A stretch of 64,000 bases of DNA, taken from positions 372,001 to 436,000 of the forward strand of contig NZ_JANIGL010000003.1 in the NCBI RefSeq assembly GCF_024518675.1. Reading direction: 5' to 3'. The notes beneath the pieces were generated by a model. The model was not told the origin of the DNA. It ran no database searches and was given only the letters and a program-made list of their open reading frames with translations. The position numbers and the translations under genes are program-made. Below, piece by piece: positions 19,925-28,714 of this stretch; within the stretch, counting starts at the first letter, position 1; each line of letters starts with the position of its first letter. Source of the stretch: Pseudoalteromonas shioyasakiensis. GTDB taxonomy: Bacteria; Pseudomonadota; Gammaproteobacteria; Enterobacterales; Alteromonadaceae.

Positions 19925-20060
19925 GGTTAACCAAAATTATACTGTTGATAAAACTAGTATAATACGAAATAAATTTTCTACCTTAAATATTAGAATAAAC
20001 AGCATTAATAATAATGTTTTTTGCTATAGTAGATTTACTAACCAAACTAAGTAGCTAGCC

Positions 20061-20867
20061 ATGTTACCTAAACTAATAAAAAATTACGCTATCATACTTT
20101 TACTATCTAGTTGTCACAGTGCAATCGCCCAACAGGCGGTAGTTAATTTACATTTAGCAAGACCAAGTGTTGTTGACTCTCCAACTAATCAATATATTCA
20201 TGCGCTGTTAACTCAAAGTTTTGCCAAAGTCGGCAGAACAGTAAATTTTATTTATTCTGTTGAACCTATGAATAAAAAAAGGATTGCAGAAGAGCTCGAT
20301 AAAAACACCAGTATCAATTTAGCATGGTTATCTATAAAGCCGAATTCAGCTGTAAACCTCATACACACTACCTTGCCTATATACAAAGGTTTACATGGCA
20401 AGCGTTTATTGATGATTAATAAAGACCAGCAACAGCGGTTTGCCAGCATCAACACCTTAGATGATCTCAAACCACTTATTGCGTTACAAAAACAGAGTTG
20501 GTCTGATTTTGAAGTGTTAAAAAGAAATGGCCTAACAGTAAATGGTGAACTAAGTTATAGAAGTATGATAAAAGCATTAGAGACAAAACTTGGTGACTAT
20601 TTTCCTCGTTCAGTCTCAGCAATTGAAGCGGAGGTTGCTAAGCAACAGCATTTAAACCTAATGGTAGAGCCAACAATCATGCTGCATTACACCAATCAAT
20701 ACTTTTTTTACAGTCATAAAGCAAATAAGCAACTGATTACATTGCTACAACAAGGGCTTATAAAAATGCAGCAAAGTGGCGAGTTTGAAAGCTTGTATCA
20801 ACACTATTTTGGTGAAAAAGAACAACGTTTAAGTTTATCAACTAGAAAGGCATTTCAACTACAATAA
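20061..20867 (+). CDS. Periplasmic solute-binding-protein-like protein (PBP2/SBP_bac_3 type)
   Basis: 268 residues with a signal peptide (YAIILLLSSCHSAIAQ); LSSC could be read as a lipobox, but AIA-QQ is an equally good signal-peptidase I site. The body follows the two-lobe type II binding-protein pattern: an N-terminal strand and helix (LHLARPS...YIHALLTQSF), a lobe hinge with FASINTLDDLKPL, and a C-terminal helix MQQSGEFESLYQHYFG. That last motif is typical of SBP_bac_3 C-termini. No permease or ATPase is nearby, so it is more likely an orphan sensor or binding component than part of a transporter. The DM13 gene starts 9 bases after its stop and is surely co-transcribed. The chemoreceptor is divergent upstream. 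Confidence 0.78.
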   Translation: MLPKLIKNYAIILLLSSCHSAIAQQAVVNLHLARPSVVDSPTNQYIHALLTQSFAKVGRTVNFIYSVEPMNKKRIAEELDKNTSINLAWLSIKPNSAVNLIHTTLPIYKGLHGKRLLMINKDQQQRFASINTLDDLKPLIALQKQSWSDFEVLKRNGLTVNGELSYRSMIKALETKLGDYFPRSVSAIEAEVAKQQHLNLMVEPTIMLHYTNQYFFYSHKANKQLITLLQQGLIKMQQSGEFESLYQHYFGEKEQRLSLSTRKAFQLQ

Positions 20868-20876
20868 GGGTTAGCT

Positions 20877-21347
20877 ATGGTTCATCGTTTAATTCGTTTG
20901 TTATCTTACGCCGTGATTTTTTTATTTGGATTTGCAGCGGGTATGTATGCGCTACCTATTCTTACTGCCCCCGCGTCGCCTAGCCAATTAGAACTTGCAA
21001 ATCATGCACAACGTGCATTATTCAGTGGTGAATTCAAACGAGATTTAGCAGGCTCAGATGCACTGCACTATGGCCAAGGCCAAGTTCGTTTATCGAATAG
21101 CGCTATTTCATTTGTTGGAGAGTTAAGCCCAGGACCCGACTACCAACTTTATTTAGCCGATCGCTTTATTGATAACGAAACCGACTTTTTAGCTTATAAA
21201 GGTACTTTCACTCGGGTTGCAAGTGTTAATACCTTTGATGGATTTTTAGTTGATGTGCCACAGGGCATTAATATAGCTGATTTTAATACTGTGATTGTGT
21301 GGTGCGAAAGTTTTGATGAATTTATCAGTGCAGCTAAATACCAGTAA
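20877..21347 (+). CDS. DM13-domain protein, membrane-anchored or secreted
   Basis: 156 residues. An N-terminal hydrophobic segment (LLSYAVIFLFGFAAGMYALPIL) is followed by a DM13 domain: ALFSGEFKRDLAG, a central strand region (PDYQLYLADRF), and the typical ending FNTVIVWCESFDEFISAAKY. The Cys in the W-C-E motif is the family's conserved residue. DM13 has been proposed to be a cytochrome-b561/DOMON-related redox or haem-associated domain; this is family-level prediction only. It is coupled tightly to the binding-protein-like gene upstream and converges with the GFA gene 7 bp away. Confidence 0.88.
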   Translation: MVHRLIRLLSYAVIFLFGFAAGMYALPILTAPASPSQLELANHAQRALFSGEFKRDLAGSDALHYGQGQVRLSNSAISFVGELSPGPDYQLYLADRFIDNETDFLAYKGTFTRVASVNTFDGFLVDVPQGINIADFNTVIVWCESFDEFISAAKYQ

Positions 21348-21354
21348 GTGATGA

Positions 21355-21771
21355 TTAACGATTAGGCTCAAAACCATTATAATGCGGTAGCTGTGCATCA
21401 AAGTCTTCCCAATTTGCTTTAGAGCTGCAAAAGTTATGACTAATCGGCCGTTCATTAATGTCACTGTCTAAGATGCCTAAACGTAACCTCAACCGCGCTC
21501 TGTCATCGAGATTCTCACTGTAGACTGGACTGCCGCACGCTGTACAAAAATGGCGAATACGACCCGGTTTAAATTCAAAAGCCGTTAAACTATCCTGACC
21601 CTGAATGACTTTAAAATCAGCGCGGTTAACAAAGCCATTGGTGGCAAACGCAGTGCCGCTAGACTTGCGACATAGCGAACAGTGACAATGAATAATACTC
21701 TCAATTGCCCCTGCAACTTGTACTGCGACTTTTTTACACAAACAACTTCCTTGGTACATGCACTTCTCCAA
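21355..21771 (-). CDS. GFA-family (glutathione-dependent formaldehyde-activating-like) zinc protein
   Basis: 138 residues, the usual length. The zinc-binding cysteines are all visible: GSCLCKKV near the N-terminus, IIHCHCSLCRKSSG at about residues 27-40, and HFCTACGSPVYSE at about 75-87. The AFATNGFV strand after the second cluster is also family-typical. The ATG at 21771 gives MEKCMYQGSC, and the internal ATG at residue 5 is an equally possible start. Despite the family name, most members have no proven formaldehyde activity, so the substrate is unknown. It stands alone in the minus direction after the ahpF terminator. Confidence 0.9.
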   Translation of the reverse strand: MEKCMYQGSCLCKKVAVQVAGAIESIIHCHCSLCRKSSGTAFATNGFVNRADFKVIQGQDSLTAFEFKPGRIRHFCTACGSPVYSENLDDRARLRLRLGILDSDINERPISHNFCSSKANWEDFDAQLPHYNGFEPNR

Positions 21772-21829
21772 TAAACCTCTGCAATTATGCTTTAAAATAT
21801 AACATAAGTGCCTATTTTAAAGCACGAAA

Positions 21830-21856
21830 AAAGCTGCCTTTGGAGAGGGCAGCTTT
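21830..21856 (-). terminator. Rho-independent terminator of ahpF
   Basis: A perfect 9-bp stem, AAAGCTGCC (21830-21838) with GGCAGCTTT (21848-21856). Read on the minus strand the second arm runs into six T residues. It lies 60 bases after the ahpF stop codon. Confidence 0.85.
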
Positions 21857-21916
21857 GGAGAATAACAGTCATGGGTGTATGGCTGTTAAATCAAGAGATT
21901 TTTAACTAAAACATAG

Positions 21917-23491
21917 TTAAGCAGCGTCGCTGTTTTGTTCACTGTGTCGTATTAAGTAATCAAATGCACCTAGGCTTGCTGTTGCACCACTGCCCATTGC
22001 AATAATGATTTGCTTAAATGGTGTATTAGTTGCATCGCCTGCACCATACACACCAGGTAGCGATGTTGCACCTTTAGCATCAACCAAAATCTCACCAAAT
22101 TGACTAAGCTCAAGCTCTGAATTTTTTAGCCATTCAGTATTTGGTATTAAGCCTATTTGTACAAAAATACCTGCTAAGTTCAGATCTTTACTGTCACCTG
22201 AAACACGGTCGGTATAACTCAAACCCGTGACTTTTTTACCATCACCTAACACCGCTGTTGTTTGCGCATTTTTAATAATCGTGATGTTGCTCAAACTATT
22301 AGCTTTACGAATTAAAACTTCATCGGCACGTAAAGTATCAGCAAATTCAAGCACAGTGACATGCTCAACAATATTGGCTAAATCAATCGCAGCTTCTATT
22401 CCAGAGTTACCACCACCAATAACAGCTACGGGTTTGCCTTTAAAAAGTGGACCATCACAGTGTGGGCAATAAGCTACACCATGACCACGGTACTCTTGCT
22501 CACCCGGTACATTCATTTCACGCCAACGTGCCCCTGTTGCCAGTACTAGCGATTTCGCTTTTAAAGTCGCACCGTTCTCTAAAGTGATCTCATAGCCATT
22601 GCTGCCACGCTCTAGGCTTGATGCACGTTGATTATGCATTACATCAACGTCGTATTCTTTAACATGCTCTTCAAGCTGAGCCACCAATTTTGACCCTTCA
22701 GTGGCTTTAATTGAGATAAAGTTTTCAATAGCTAAAGTATCAGCCACTTGCCCACCAAATCTATCCGCAACGATGCCCGTGTTTAAACCTTTACGCGCTG
22801 AATAAATAGCTGCAGATGCACCTGCAGGACCACCGCCCACAACCAGTACGTCAAACTCATCTTTTTCGCTAAGAGCTGCGGCTTGACGAGCGGCTCCTTT
22901 AGTGTCAACTTTATTTAAAATATCAGTCAAGCTAACCGCACCTTGGCTAAACGGTTCGCCATTTAAGTACACTGCTGGAACAGCTAAGATATTGCGCTCT
23001 TCAACTTCATCTTGAAATAACGCACCGTCAATCATGGTCGCTTTAATATTACTGTTTGTTGCCGCCATAGTATTAAGCGCCTGCACAACTTGCGGGCACG
23101 TTTGGCAGCTTAAACTTATGTATACTTCAAAGTTTAATTCTTGACCTAAAGATTGTATTTGCTCAATGTCTTCACTTTTAGCTTTACTTGCATGTCCGCC
23201 AGTATGTAAAAGTGCTAACACTAAGCTTGTAAATTCGTGTCCCATCGGCACACCGGCAAAGGTGATATGGGTATTTTTTATCGCTGAATGAACAACCATT
23301 GAAGGACGACGAACGTCACTATCAGGGTTATTGATTACTGTAATTTGATTGCTCAAACTTGCAAGATCGTTCGCTAAGCTTTCAATTTCTGTTGATTTTT
23401 TGCTGTCATCCAAGGCGATAAGCAGCTCAACAGGTTGAGTAAGCGATGCAAAGTGGCTTTTTAATTGGTTTTTAATGTTGTTGTCTAACAT
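21917..23491 (-). CDS. ahpF: Alkyl hydroperoxide reductase subunit F
   Basis: 524 residues, standard AhpF length. The N-terminal domain is the tandem thioredoxin-like module with the redox pair C129/C132 (SLSCQTCPQ). The C-terminal thioredoxin-reductase-like part has the FAD-binding [12 protein letters not shown], the catalytic CPHC ([10 protein letters not shown]), the NADH-binding [10 protein letters not shown] and the C-terminal FAD motif GVYGAGDAT. It passes electrons from NADH through FAD and its disulfides to AhpC, which then reduces peroxides in the cytoplasm. It lies 130 bp downstream of ahpC in the same direction, the usual order, and is followed by a good terminator. Confidence 0.97.
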   Translation of the reverse strand: MLDNNIKNQLKSHFASLTQPVELLIALDDSKKSTEIESLANDLASLSNQITVINNPDSDVRRPSMVVHSAIKNTHITFAGVPMGHEFTSLVLALLHTGGHASKAKSEDIEQIQSLGQELNFEVYISLSCQTCPQVVQALNTMAATNSNIKATMIDGALFQDEVEERNILAVPAVYLNGEPFSQGAVSLTDILNKVDTKGAARQAAALSEKDEFDVLVVGGGPAGASAAIYSARKGLNTGIVADRFGGQVADTLAIENFISIKATEGSKLVAQLEEHVKEYDVDVMHNQRASSLERGSNGYEITLENGATLKAKSLVLATGARWREMNVPGEQEYRGHGVAYCPHCDGPLFKGKPVAVIGGGNSGIEAAIDLANIVEHVTVLEFADTLRADEVLIRKANSLSNITIIKNAQTTAVLGDGKKVTGLSYTDRVSGDSKDLNLAGIFVQIGLIPNTEWLKNSELELSQFGEILVDAKGATSLPGVYGAGDATNTPFKQIIIAMGSGATASLGAFDYLIRHSEQNSDAA

Positions 23492-23620
23492 GTTACTGCC
23501 CTTGTTTTCAGCATAAGGAACCCACTACACATTACATGCTAATGTGCTTAAAACGTTGTGTAGTGGGGATTTAGCGCCACACAAAGCAGCGCTTATGTAG
23601 TTTTACTACAAATTGGTAAT

Positions 23621-24190
23621 TTAGATTTTACCAACTAGGTCTAGTGAAGGAGCGAGTGTTTCTTCACCTGGCTGCCAAGAAGCTGGACATACTTCACCGT
23701 CATGAGTTGCAATGTACTGAGCTGCTTGAACTTTACGTACTAGTTCTTTAGCGCTACGGCCAATGCCTAAATCATGAGTTTCAATCACTTTGATTTCACC
23801 TTCTGGGTTCATTACAAATGTACCGCGAAGAGCTAAGCCATCATCTTCAATCATTACACCGAAGCTACGAGTGATACGACCTGTTGGGTCACCAATCATT
23901 GGGTAGTTGATTTTACCAATCGTGTCTGAGGTATCGTGCCATGCTTTATGAGTGAAGTGTGTATCAGTAGATACTGAGTATACTTCTACACCCATTTCTT
24001 GCAGTTGTGCGTAGTGATCGGCAAGGTCACCTAACTCTGTTGGACATACAAATGTGAAATCTGCAGGATAAAAGAAGAAGATTGACCACTTACCAAGTAC
24101 ATCTTTTTCAGATAGCTCTACAAAGTCACCATTGTGGTATGCAGTTGCGTTAAAAGGTTGGATTTTTGTGTTAATTAATGAAGTGCTCAT
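23621..24190 (-). CDS. ahpC: Alkyl hydroperoxide reductase subunit C (peroxiredoxin)
   Basis: 189 residues from the ATG at 24190, chosen because GAGGAAT lies just upstream and the protein then begins MSTSLINTKIQPF like other AhpC proteins; an ATG 12 bases earlier overlaps that ribosome-binding site. The peroxidatic Cys is C49 (DFTFVCPTEL) and the resolving Cys lies in GEVCPASW near the C-terminus, so it is a typical 2-Cys peroxiredoxin of the AhpC1 class. The C-terminal LDLVGKI is conserved. It reduces hydrogen peroxide and organic peroxides using AhpF. A palindrome upstream is a candidate operator for a peroxide regulator. Confidence 0.97.
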   Translation of the reverse strand: MSTSLINTKIQPFNATAYHNGDFVELSEKDVLGKWSIFFFYPADFTFVCPTELGDLADHYAQLQEMGVEVYSVSTDTHFTHKAWHDTSDTIGKINYPMIGDPTGRITRSFGVMIEDDGLALRGTFVMNPEGEIKVIETHDLGIGRSAKELVRKVQAAQYIATHDGEVCPASWQPGEETLAPSLDLVGKI

Positions 24191-24305
24191 AGTATTCCTC
24201 ATTTATATTTAAAAGTATTTAAGTTACTCAACACTGCCTCTTCGTTAGTAAGGTCCTCTGCGTTGGCTTGATTAATACAATAAGGGTTATGAGAAATTAA
24301 ATAAA

Positions 24306-24333
24306 ATTGATTGTTTAGATTAAAACAATCGAT
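24306..24333. promoter_or_regulatory. Palindromic operator candidate upstream of ahpC (possible OxyR site)
   Basis: An inverted repeat GATTGTTT (24309-24316), six-base spacer, AAACAATC (24323-24330) extends to 11-bp arms with one mismatch. It lies about 120 bp before the ahpC start. OxyR, a LysR-type regulator, is the usual regulator of ahpC and binds extended palindromic AT-rich DNA. The match to OxyR is inferred from position, not from a scored motif. Confidence 0.45.
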
Positions 24334-24362
24334 TTTTAAGATTGTAGTGAAAACCTAAATAA

Positions 24363-24393
24363 AAAAGCACAGCAAAACTTTTGCTATGCTTTT
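24363..24393 (-). terminator. Rho-independent terminator of the S8 protease operon
   Basis: AAAAGCACAGCAAAA and TTTTGCTATGCTTTT form a 15-bp stem with one mismatch, and on the minus strand a run of six T residues follows. A second small hairpin (AAAAACC with GGTTTTT) overlaps the stop codon of the upstream gene. Confidence 0.8.
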
Positions 24394-24416
24394 ACTTCTT
24401 AAAAACCTTAGGGTTT

Positions 24417-24905
24417 TTATTGAATACCTAAACTCGTATCACGTAGATCAATATTAGCTGATTTAATCTGTTGCAAACCGGCTAGTGTGGTAACTAATTG
24501 GTTCAAGTCTCGTCCATGCTCATCGACTAACACATAATAATCTTTATAAGCCTGTTTTATTAACAAGTTATGTTGTTTTGCAAGTGCTTGCACGTCGCTA
24601 TTGGTGTTCAGCTCAACAACTATCTCACCGGTTACTTGATACTCATTAAACCCATTTTCAGCAGTTACGATATCGCCTTTAACTACTGTCGCTGCTAACG
24701 AGCGAGCACTGCGCTTTAGAGAAATCGTTTGGGCTTGCTTAGTAAGTTGTTTAGTAAATTGCTCACCATTGATCACAACTTTTTGCCCCGCTTGTTTCAC
24801 TGGGGCTGATTTAATTTTTAGGCCGCTTAATTGTTCAGTAGTCACAGTCGCGAAAACGCTACTTGATAAGCCTGTAAATACCAAGGCTAGTAATGTTATT
24901 TTCAT
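24417..24905 (-). CDS. Probable external chaperone/inhibitor of the adjacent kexin-like protease (ASP ORF2 type)
   Basis: 162 residues with a signal peptide (ITLLALVFTGLSSSVFAT). The mature part has an N-terminal segment of about 80 residues and a C-terminal segment (EIVVELNTNSDVQALAKQHN...YYVLVDEHGRDLNQLVTTLA). The latter looks like the beta-alpha-beta propeptide/I9 inhibitor fold that guides subtilase folding. The gene starts 14 bases after the S8 protease stop codon. This is the arrangement of the Aeromonas sobria serine protease ASP, whose downstream ORF2 encodes a separate external chaperone. The family match is from memory plus position. The protease itself seems to lack a propeptide (see its entry), which supports this role. 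Confidence 0.68.
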   Translation of the reverse strand: MKITLLALVFTGLSSSVFATVTTEQLSGLKIKSAPVKQAGQKVVINGEQFTKQLTKQAQTISLKRSARSLAATVVKGDIVTAENGFNEYQVTGEIVVELNTNSDVQALAKQHNLLIKQAYKDYYVLVDEHGRDLNQLVTTLAGLQQIKSANIDLRDTSLGIQ

Positions 24906-24919
24906 AATAAACTCCTATC

Positions 24920-26731
24920 TTAGTGCCCGTAAATACGCATTGACCAATCTTTGATTACGCCATTTACACTGTTGTTTTGACCTTTAAAACCAATAATACC
25001 TATTTGTGAATTAAAGATGAGTGATTGACTGGTACCTTTATCGGTATCTATTACTTTTAACGTCCAGTCACCTTGCGCATTCTCGCCATAGAAATGATTA
25101 CTTAGCATTACTGAATCTGTGTGACCACCGTTATTTTCAGCTAAAAAGCCAGTACGAGCACTCATTAAAACACTACGTGTGCCCGCAGGTGAAATAAGCT
25201 CAATACCTAAGTCACGAATACGCTGATGATCAATGTTTAACTTAACTTGCACAGCTTCAACAGTTAAATCACTCACTATATGCATTGTGCTCTGAGCACC
25301 AGCAACTGTGGCGTCAGGGATTTCAACATCCGCGACTTGCTGTTGCCAATCTGTAATTTGCAATTCAGGGAGCGAAGCACTTGTAAACAAAGCTTTATAA
25401 ACAGCTTCATCAACATTAACCGCACCTAAGCCATAATGGTTATGAAAAGCATAACCCGCGTTATTAGTTTGCCATGCAGGAATTGCATTGTATGTAACTT
25501 GCTCACCGTGGATGTTTTCGAACTGTAAATCTACACCAGGATGGTCTGCATCTGTTTTACGTGCTGTGGTAGCTAAAATATGCTTAACAGTACGCGCATC
25601 AAGCGCTGGATTGGCTGACATAACTGTTGCGATAGCACCTGCGGTATTAGGCGCTGCCGACGACGTACCATTCATAGTACCAAGGTAGTCGCAGTTAGGG
25701 TCAAGGTCACTGCCACCATGTAAGGTATTTTCACTTGGCGTTGCTGTGCTGTTTCCACCACGATCACAACCTGACAAATCAACAGTTACCATCGCTGGAG
25801 CAGCCGTACCAAACTCGCCACCTGGAGCTGATAAGAGCACATTAGCACCAACAGATGAATACGATGCCAGTTCACCATTAGCATTTAATGCCGAGATGAC
25901 TACATTCCAGAAGCTCGTGTTATCGCTCGTAATATTAGCATTATGAAATGGTAAACCTTGATTATCAAAAAATGTATTATTTTCATAAGGTAATACTAAA
26001 ATAGGCAGACCAGCATACACTGCATTGTAACTTTGATAAGAGTTACCCGCTGATTTAACATAAAGTGCACCACGGCCCCAATGGCTGTTTAAACTAATGT
26101 CTTCCATTACTTGCTCTTGAAGCGCAAGCGTCGGATTGTTAGTAATATCACCATTGACAGGAATAGGTGGTGTACTACCATAACTTTGATTGAATACGCG
26201 CGGATCGGTAAAACGATCTAATGCAGCAAAATCCTCTGACAAACCATGTGATACTAACCAACTAGATAAAGATTGCGAATCTAAAAAATTAAAGCCCACA
26301 AGGTTAGCTAATGGGGCCACGCCACGTCCACCAATACCATTACCTTCCGTTGCAGCAATAAGCCCTGCAACAGATGTTCCATGGCCATTAAAGTCTGTCG
26401 GAAAGTCAGATCCATCAACTAAATTAACAGAGCCTGGAACAACATTTGTAACTAAATCTGGGTGATCTATTTGTACTCCAGAATCAATCACAGCAACAGT
26501 AATACCACGACCTTTAATTCCCATTAAACTTGAAAAGTCTAGATTTAAATCTTGCCCTGCAATACCTCCTGAGTGTGAAAAGCCTGTTTGTCCTGTATTT
26601 TTTAAATGCCATTGTTGAACCGTTAATGGATCAAGTTGCATTAATTGCTGATCGGGTCCAAATGAGTCTGCATAAGCAGTACTAGCAATAAGCGTTAATG
26701 CCGTCGCTATTATTGTTTTTTTGAATGTCAT
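24920..26731 (-). CDS. Secreted kexin-like S8 serine protease with P-domain
   Basis: 603 residues from the ATG at 26731, which is preceded by GGGGA and starts a proper signal peptide (KKTIIATALTLIASTAYAD). The catalytic domain carries D83 (AVIDSGVQIDHPD), H117 (FNGHGTSVAGL) and S357 (MNGTSSAAPNTAG), with the oxyanion Asn N230 in KSAGNS. Only about 50 residues separate the signal peptide from the catalytic core, and they read DPLTVQQWHLKNTGQ, the usual start of the mature S8 kexin group, so no N-terminal propeptide is evident. The C-terminal 140 residues are a proprotein-convertase P-domain (VQVKLNIDHQRIRDLGIELI, GDWTLKVIDTDKGT). It is probably secreted and folded with help from the downstream chaperone-like protein. 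Confidence 0.92.
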   Translation of the reverse strand: MTFKKTIIATALTLIASTAYADSFGPDQQLMQLDPLTVQQWHLKNTGQTGFSHSGGIAGQDLNLDFSSLMGIKGRGITVAVIDSGVQIDHPDLVTNVVPGSVNLVDGSDFPTDFNGHGTSVAGLIAATEGNGIGGRGVAPLANLVGFNFLDSQSLSSWLVSHGLSEDFAALDRFTDPRVFNQSYGSTPPIPVNGDITNNPTLALQEQVMEDISLNSHWGRGALYVKSAGNSYQSYNAVYAGLPILVLPYENNTFFDNQGLPFHNANITSDNTSFWNVVISALNANGELASYSSVGANVLLSAPGGEFGTAAPAMVTVDLSGCDRGGNSTATPSENTLHGGSDLDPNCDYLGTMNGTSSAAPNTAGAIATVMSANPALDARTVKHILATTARKTDADHPGVDLQFENIHGEQVTYNAIPAWQTNNAGYAFHNHYGLGAVNVDEAVYKALFTSASLPELQITDWQQQVADVEIPDATVAGAQSTMHIVSDLTVEAVQVKLNIDHQRIRDLGIELISPAGTRSVLMSARTGFLAENNGGHTDSVMLSNHFYGENAQGDWTLKVIDTDKGTSQSLIFNSQIGIIGFKGQNNSVNGVIKDWSMRIYGH

Positions 26732-26924
26732 AGCATCCCCTGGTAAAATAATTTTGTTAGTTCCCAAATAGGGAATTTACAATGTAACAATATATTTACC
26801 TAATAACAACACAAATGACAGCGTAAGTCATTTCACCTCAACAAAGTCGAAAGCGATCGTTTTCACTCGTACAATGGTATACTTACCCAAGCAATTTCTA
26901 CTTACTACTGCAACAGGCAAAACA

Positions 26925-27344
26925 ATGAACAAGTTTATTAACCATATTCAATTAGGCTATTTCGGGCTTCTGCCTTTTTTAGGCTGTGTCGCTTGGCCAC
27001 TTTTATTGGGTAGTAATAGCGTTAATATTGAGTTTTTCATTTTTTATAGTATTGCCATTCTCGCTTTTATGGCGGGTAATCAATGGCGAGCTGGAGAACA
27101 AAGTTATCGCAATGCATTAAAAGCGGTTATTCCCGTGATCCCCATTGCATTTTTATCTTTCTTGCCTACCGAATGGATGATTGCTTGGTTAGCCGTGAGC
27201 TTTTGGCTAGTACTGCTATTTGAAAAGTCATCACCCCAATGGCAAAACTATCATGTTGATTACCAAAAAATGCGCTTTGTGCTCACCTCAGTGGTATTTG
27301 TATGCCATATATTGGTCATTGGCTTGAGTGTATACCCTAAATAA
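26925..27344 (+). CDS. DUF3429-like inner-membrane protein
   Basis: 139 residues from the ATG at 26925; an upstream GTG/ATG-type start at 26874 would add a poorly conserved extension without a ribosome-binding site. There are about five membrane helices (LGYFGLLPFLGCVAWPLLLG, FFIFYSIAILAFMAG, AVIPVIPIAFLSFLP, WMIAWLAVSFWLVLLFE and a last one). The motif FMAGNQWR between helices two and three is characteristic of DUF3429. Function is unknown. It is divergent from the S8 protease and stands alone. Confidence 0.78.
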   Translation: MNKFINHIQLGYFGLLPFLGCVAWPLLLGSNSVNIEFFIFYSIAILAFMAGNQWRAGEQSYRNALKAVIPVIPIAFLSFLPTEWMIAWLAVSFWLVLLFEKSSPQWQNYHVDYQKMRFVLTSVVFVCHILVIGLSVYPK

Positions 27345-27409
27345 GTTCACCTTGTGGTGTAAAAGTCGCGATTATTGTACTATTGCGCCTCCCAATTTAA
27401 GGAGTTAGC

Positions 27410-27769
27410 ATGATAGACCAACTACGCCAGAAGCTCGATCAACTAGGTGAAAACTATGTTGAGAAAAACGGCTTATTTAAAATAAAAGTGCTGCCATTTT
27501 TTTGTGCTATTCACATTAAAAAAGACCGTAAGGGTGAAGGTCGACTGTCATTTTACTCCAACCAGCTGATTGAAATTTTTCTAGTGGTATTATTTTTATT
27601 GTTTGGCCTGATGATCTTTGATCCCAGTAAAGGCTTTACCTATGGCCCTGTTCATATTGTTTTTGCAGTATTAATTACCTTTAATTTACTGCTTAAACAG
27701 ATTGCAATTGAAGGCCTCAAAACTCGCTTAGCGCTGTGCCCGGTCGCAAAAATTGACTCAGGAAATTAA
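27410..27769 (+). CDS. Hypothetical protein with two membrane segments
   Basis: 119 residues, not recognised. The N-terminal 50 residues are polar and charged (IDQLRQKLDQLGENYVEKN, quoted in part). Two hydrophobic helices follow (LIEIFLVVLFLLFGLMIF and VHIVFAVLITFNLLLK), then a short polar tail. A strong AAGGAG lies 7 bases before the ATG, so it is very likely translated. It lies between the DUF3429-like gene and a diguanylate cyclase in the same direction, with gaps of about 60 bp on each side. Confidence 0.7.
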   Translation: MIDQLRQKLDQLGENYVEKNGLFKIKVLPFFCAIHIKKDRKGEGRLSFYSNQLIEIFLVVLFLLFGLMIFDPSKGFTYGPVHIVFAVLITFNLLLKQIAIEGLKTRLALCPVAKIDSGN

Positions 27770-27826
27770 CGTATTGATTATATTCTGCTATACCTATAAG
27801 TATTAATGATTTTTGGTAGCGGTTAA

Positions 27827-28666
27827 ATGAAGCACCCGTATTGGATAGCGGTTATATGGGCGATTGTGTTTATTTGTATTTACGGATTACTCAAGGTTGA
27901 GTCGCCTAACCAAGACACGATTGAAGAATTGTTTTGGGCAGGTATTTCAATATCCCTCACTCTGCAAGTATATGCCTATATCAGTAATAAGCTGCTTATA
28001 GGTGCATGGATTATTTATAATTGTGGATTGTTATTTGATTTACTTGATGACTTAATCGACACACAATTTTTACCCTTACTATTATTTGATACCACCTTAA
28101 AAAACATAGGGTTTATTTTAACCTGCGCCGGACTCATTTTATTAATTAAAGACAAACGTAAAACAATTAAATTACTGAACGAACAGATTCAAGCCAGTCA
28201 GGTTTTACAGCAAAAATTAGCATTTGAAGCAAGCCATGATCAGTTAACGTCACTGGGTAACCGGCGTGCATGCTTTACCCGCTTCGAGCAACTTAAGTCT
28301 CATTATTACCGTGTCTATTACTTTGATTTAGATAATTTTAAGCATGCAAATGACACTTATGGCCACCAATGTGGCGATGAAATCCTCATTGATTTTTCCA
28401 AACGCCTTTGTGCTCATTTCTCAGCTGAAAATTGCTTTCGCTTAGGCGGAGATGAGTTTGTTGCCTTTTGTAATGATAAACAGCTAAACATTGAGTTAGT
28501 ACGCAATGATCTTTGTCGTTTTATGCATGACTTTGGCATGGGAGTGAGTATCGGTTATGCGAATTTAAATCCCGACGAAGACACGGATGCAATAATACAT
28601 AAAGCCGATCAGCGCATGTATGAAGATAAAACAACGAAAACAAGCCGCAACACAGCAGTCAATTAA
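27827..28666 (+). CDS. Membrane diguanylate cyclase
   Basis: 279 residues. Four membrane helices occupy the first 115 residues (WIAVIWAIVFICIYGLL, ISISLTLQVYAYIS, LLIGAWIIYNCGLLFDLL, NIGFILTCAGLILLI) with only tiny loops, so any signal is sensed inside the membrane or by the helices. A short coiled coil leads to a GGDEF domain (from about residue 135) with ASHDQLTSLGNRRA, FDLDNFKHANDTYGHQCGDE and an intact RLGGDEF active site. The usual RxxD inhibitory site is absent. The domain is slightly short but complete, ending with HKADQRMYEDK. It should make cyclic-di-GMP. Confidence 0.9.
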   Translation: MKHPYWIAVIWAIVFICIYGLLKVESPNQDTIEELFWAGISISLTLQVYAYISNKLLIGAWIIYNCGLLFDLLDDLIDTQFLPLLLFDTTLKNIGFILTCAGLILLIKDKRKTIKLLNEQIQASQVLQQKLAFEASHDQLTSLGNRRACFTRFEQLKSHYYRVYYFDLDNFKHANDTYGHQCGDEILIDFSKRLCAHFSAENCFRLGGDEFVAFCNDKQLNIELVRNDLCRFMHDFGMGVSIGYANLNPDEDTDAIIHKADQRMYEDKTTKTSRNTAVN

Positions 28667-28714
28667 GATATTTGATATACTCACACATATATAGTTATAG
28701 CAATGATTTAATTA

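Noticed and set aside
24191..24202. Start of ahpC four codons earlier (MRNT...)
   Set aside because: That ATG overlaps the good Shine-Dalgarno GAGGA, and family proteins begin at the downstream Met.
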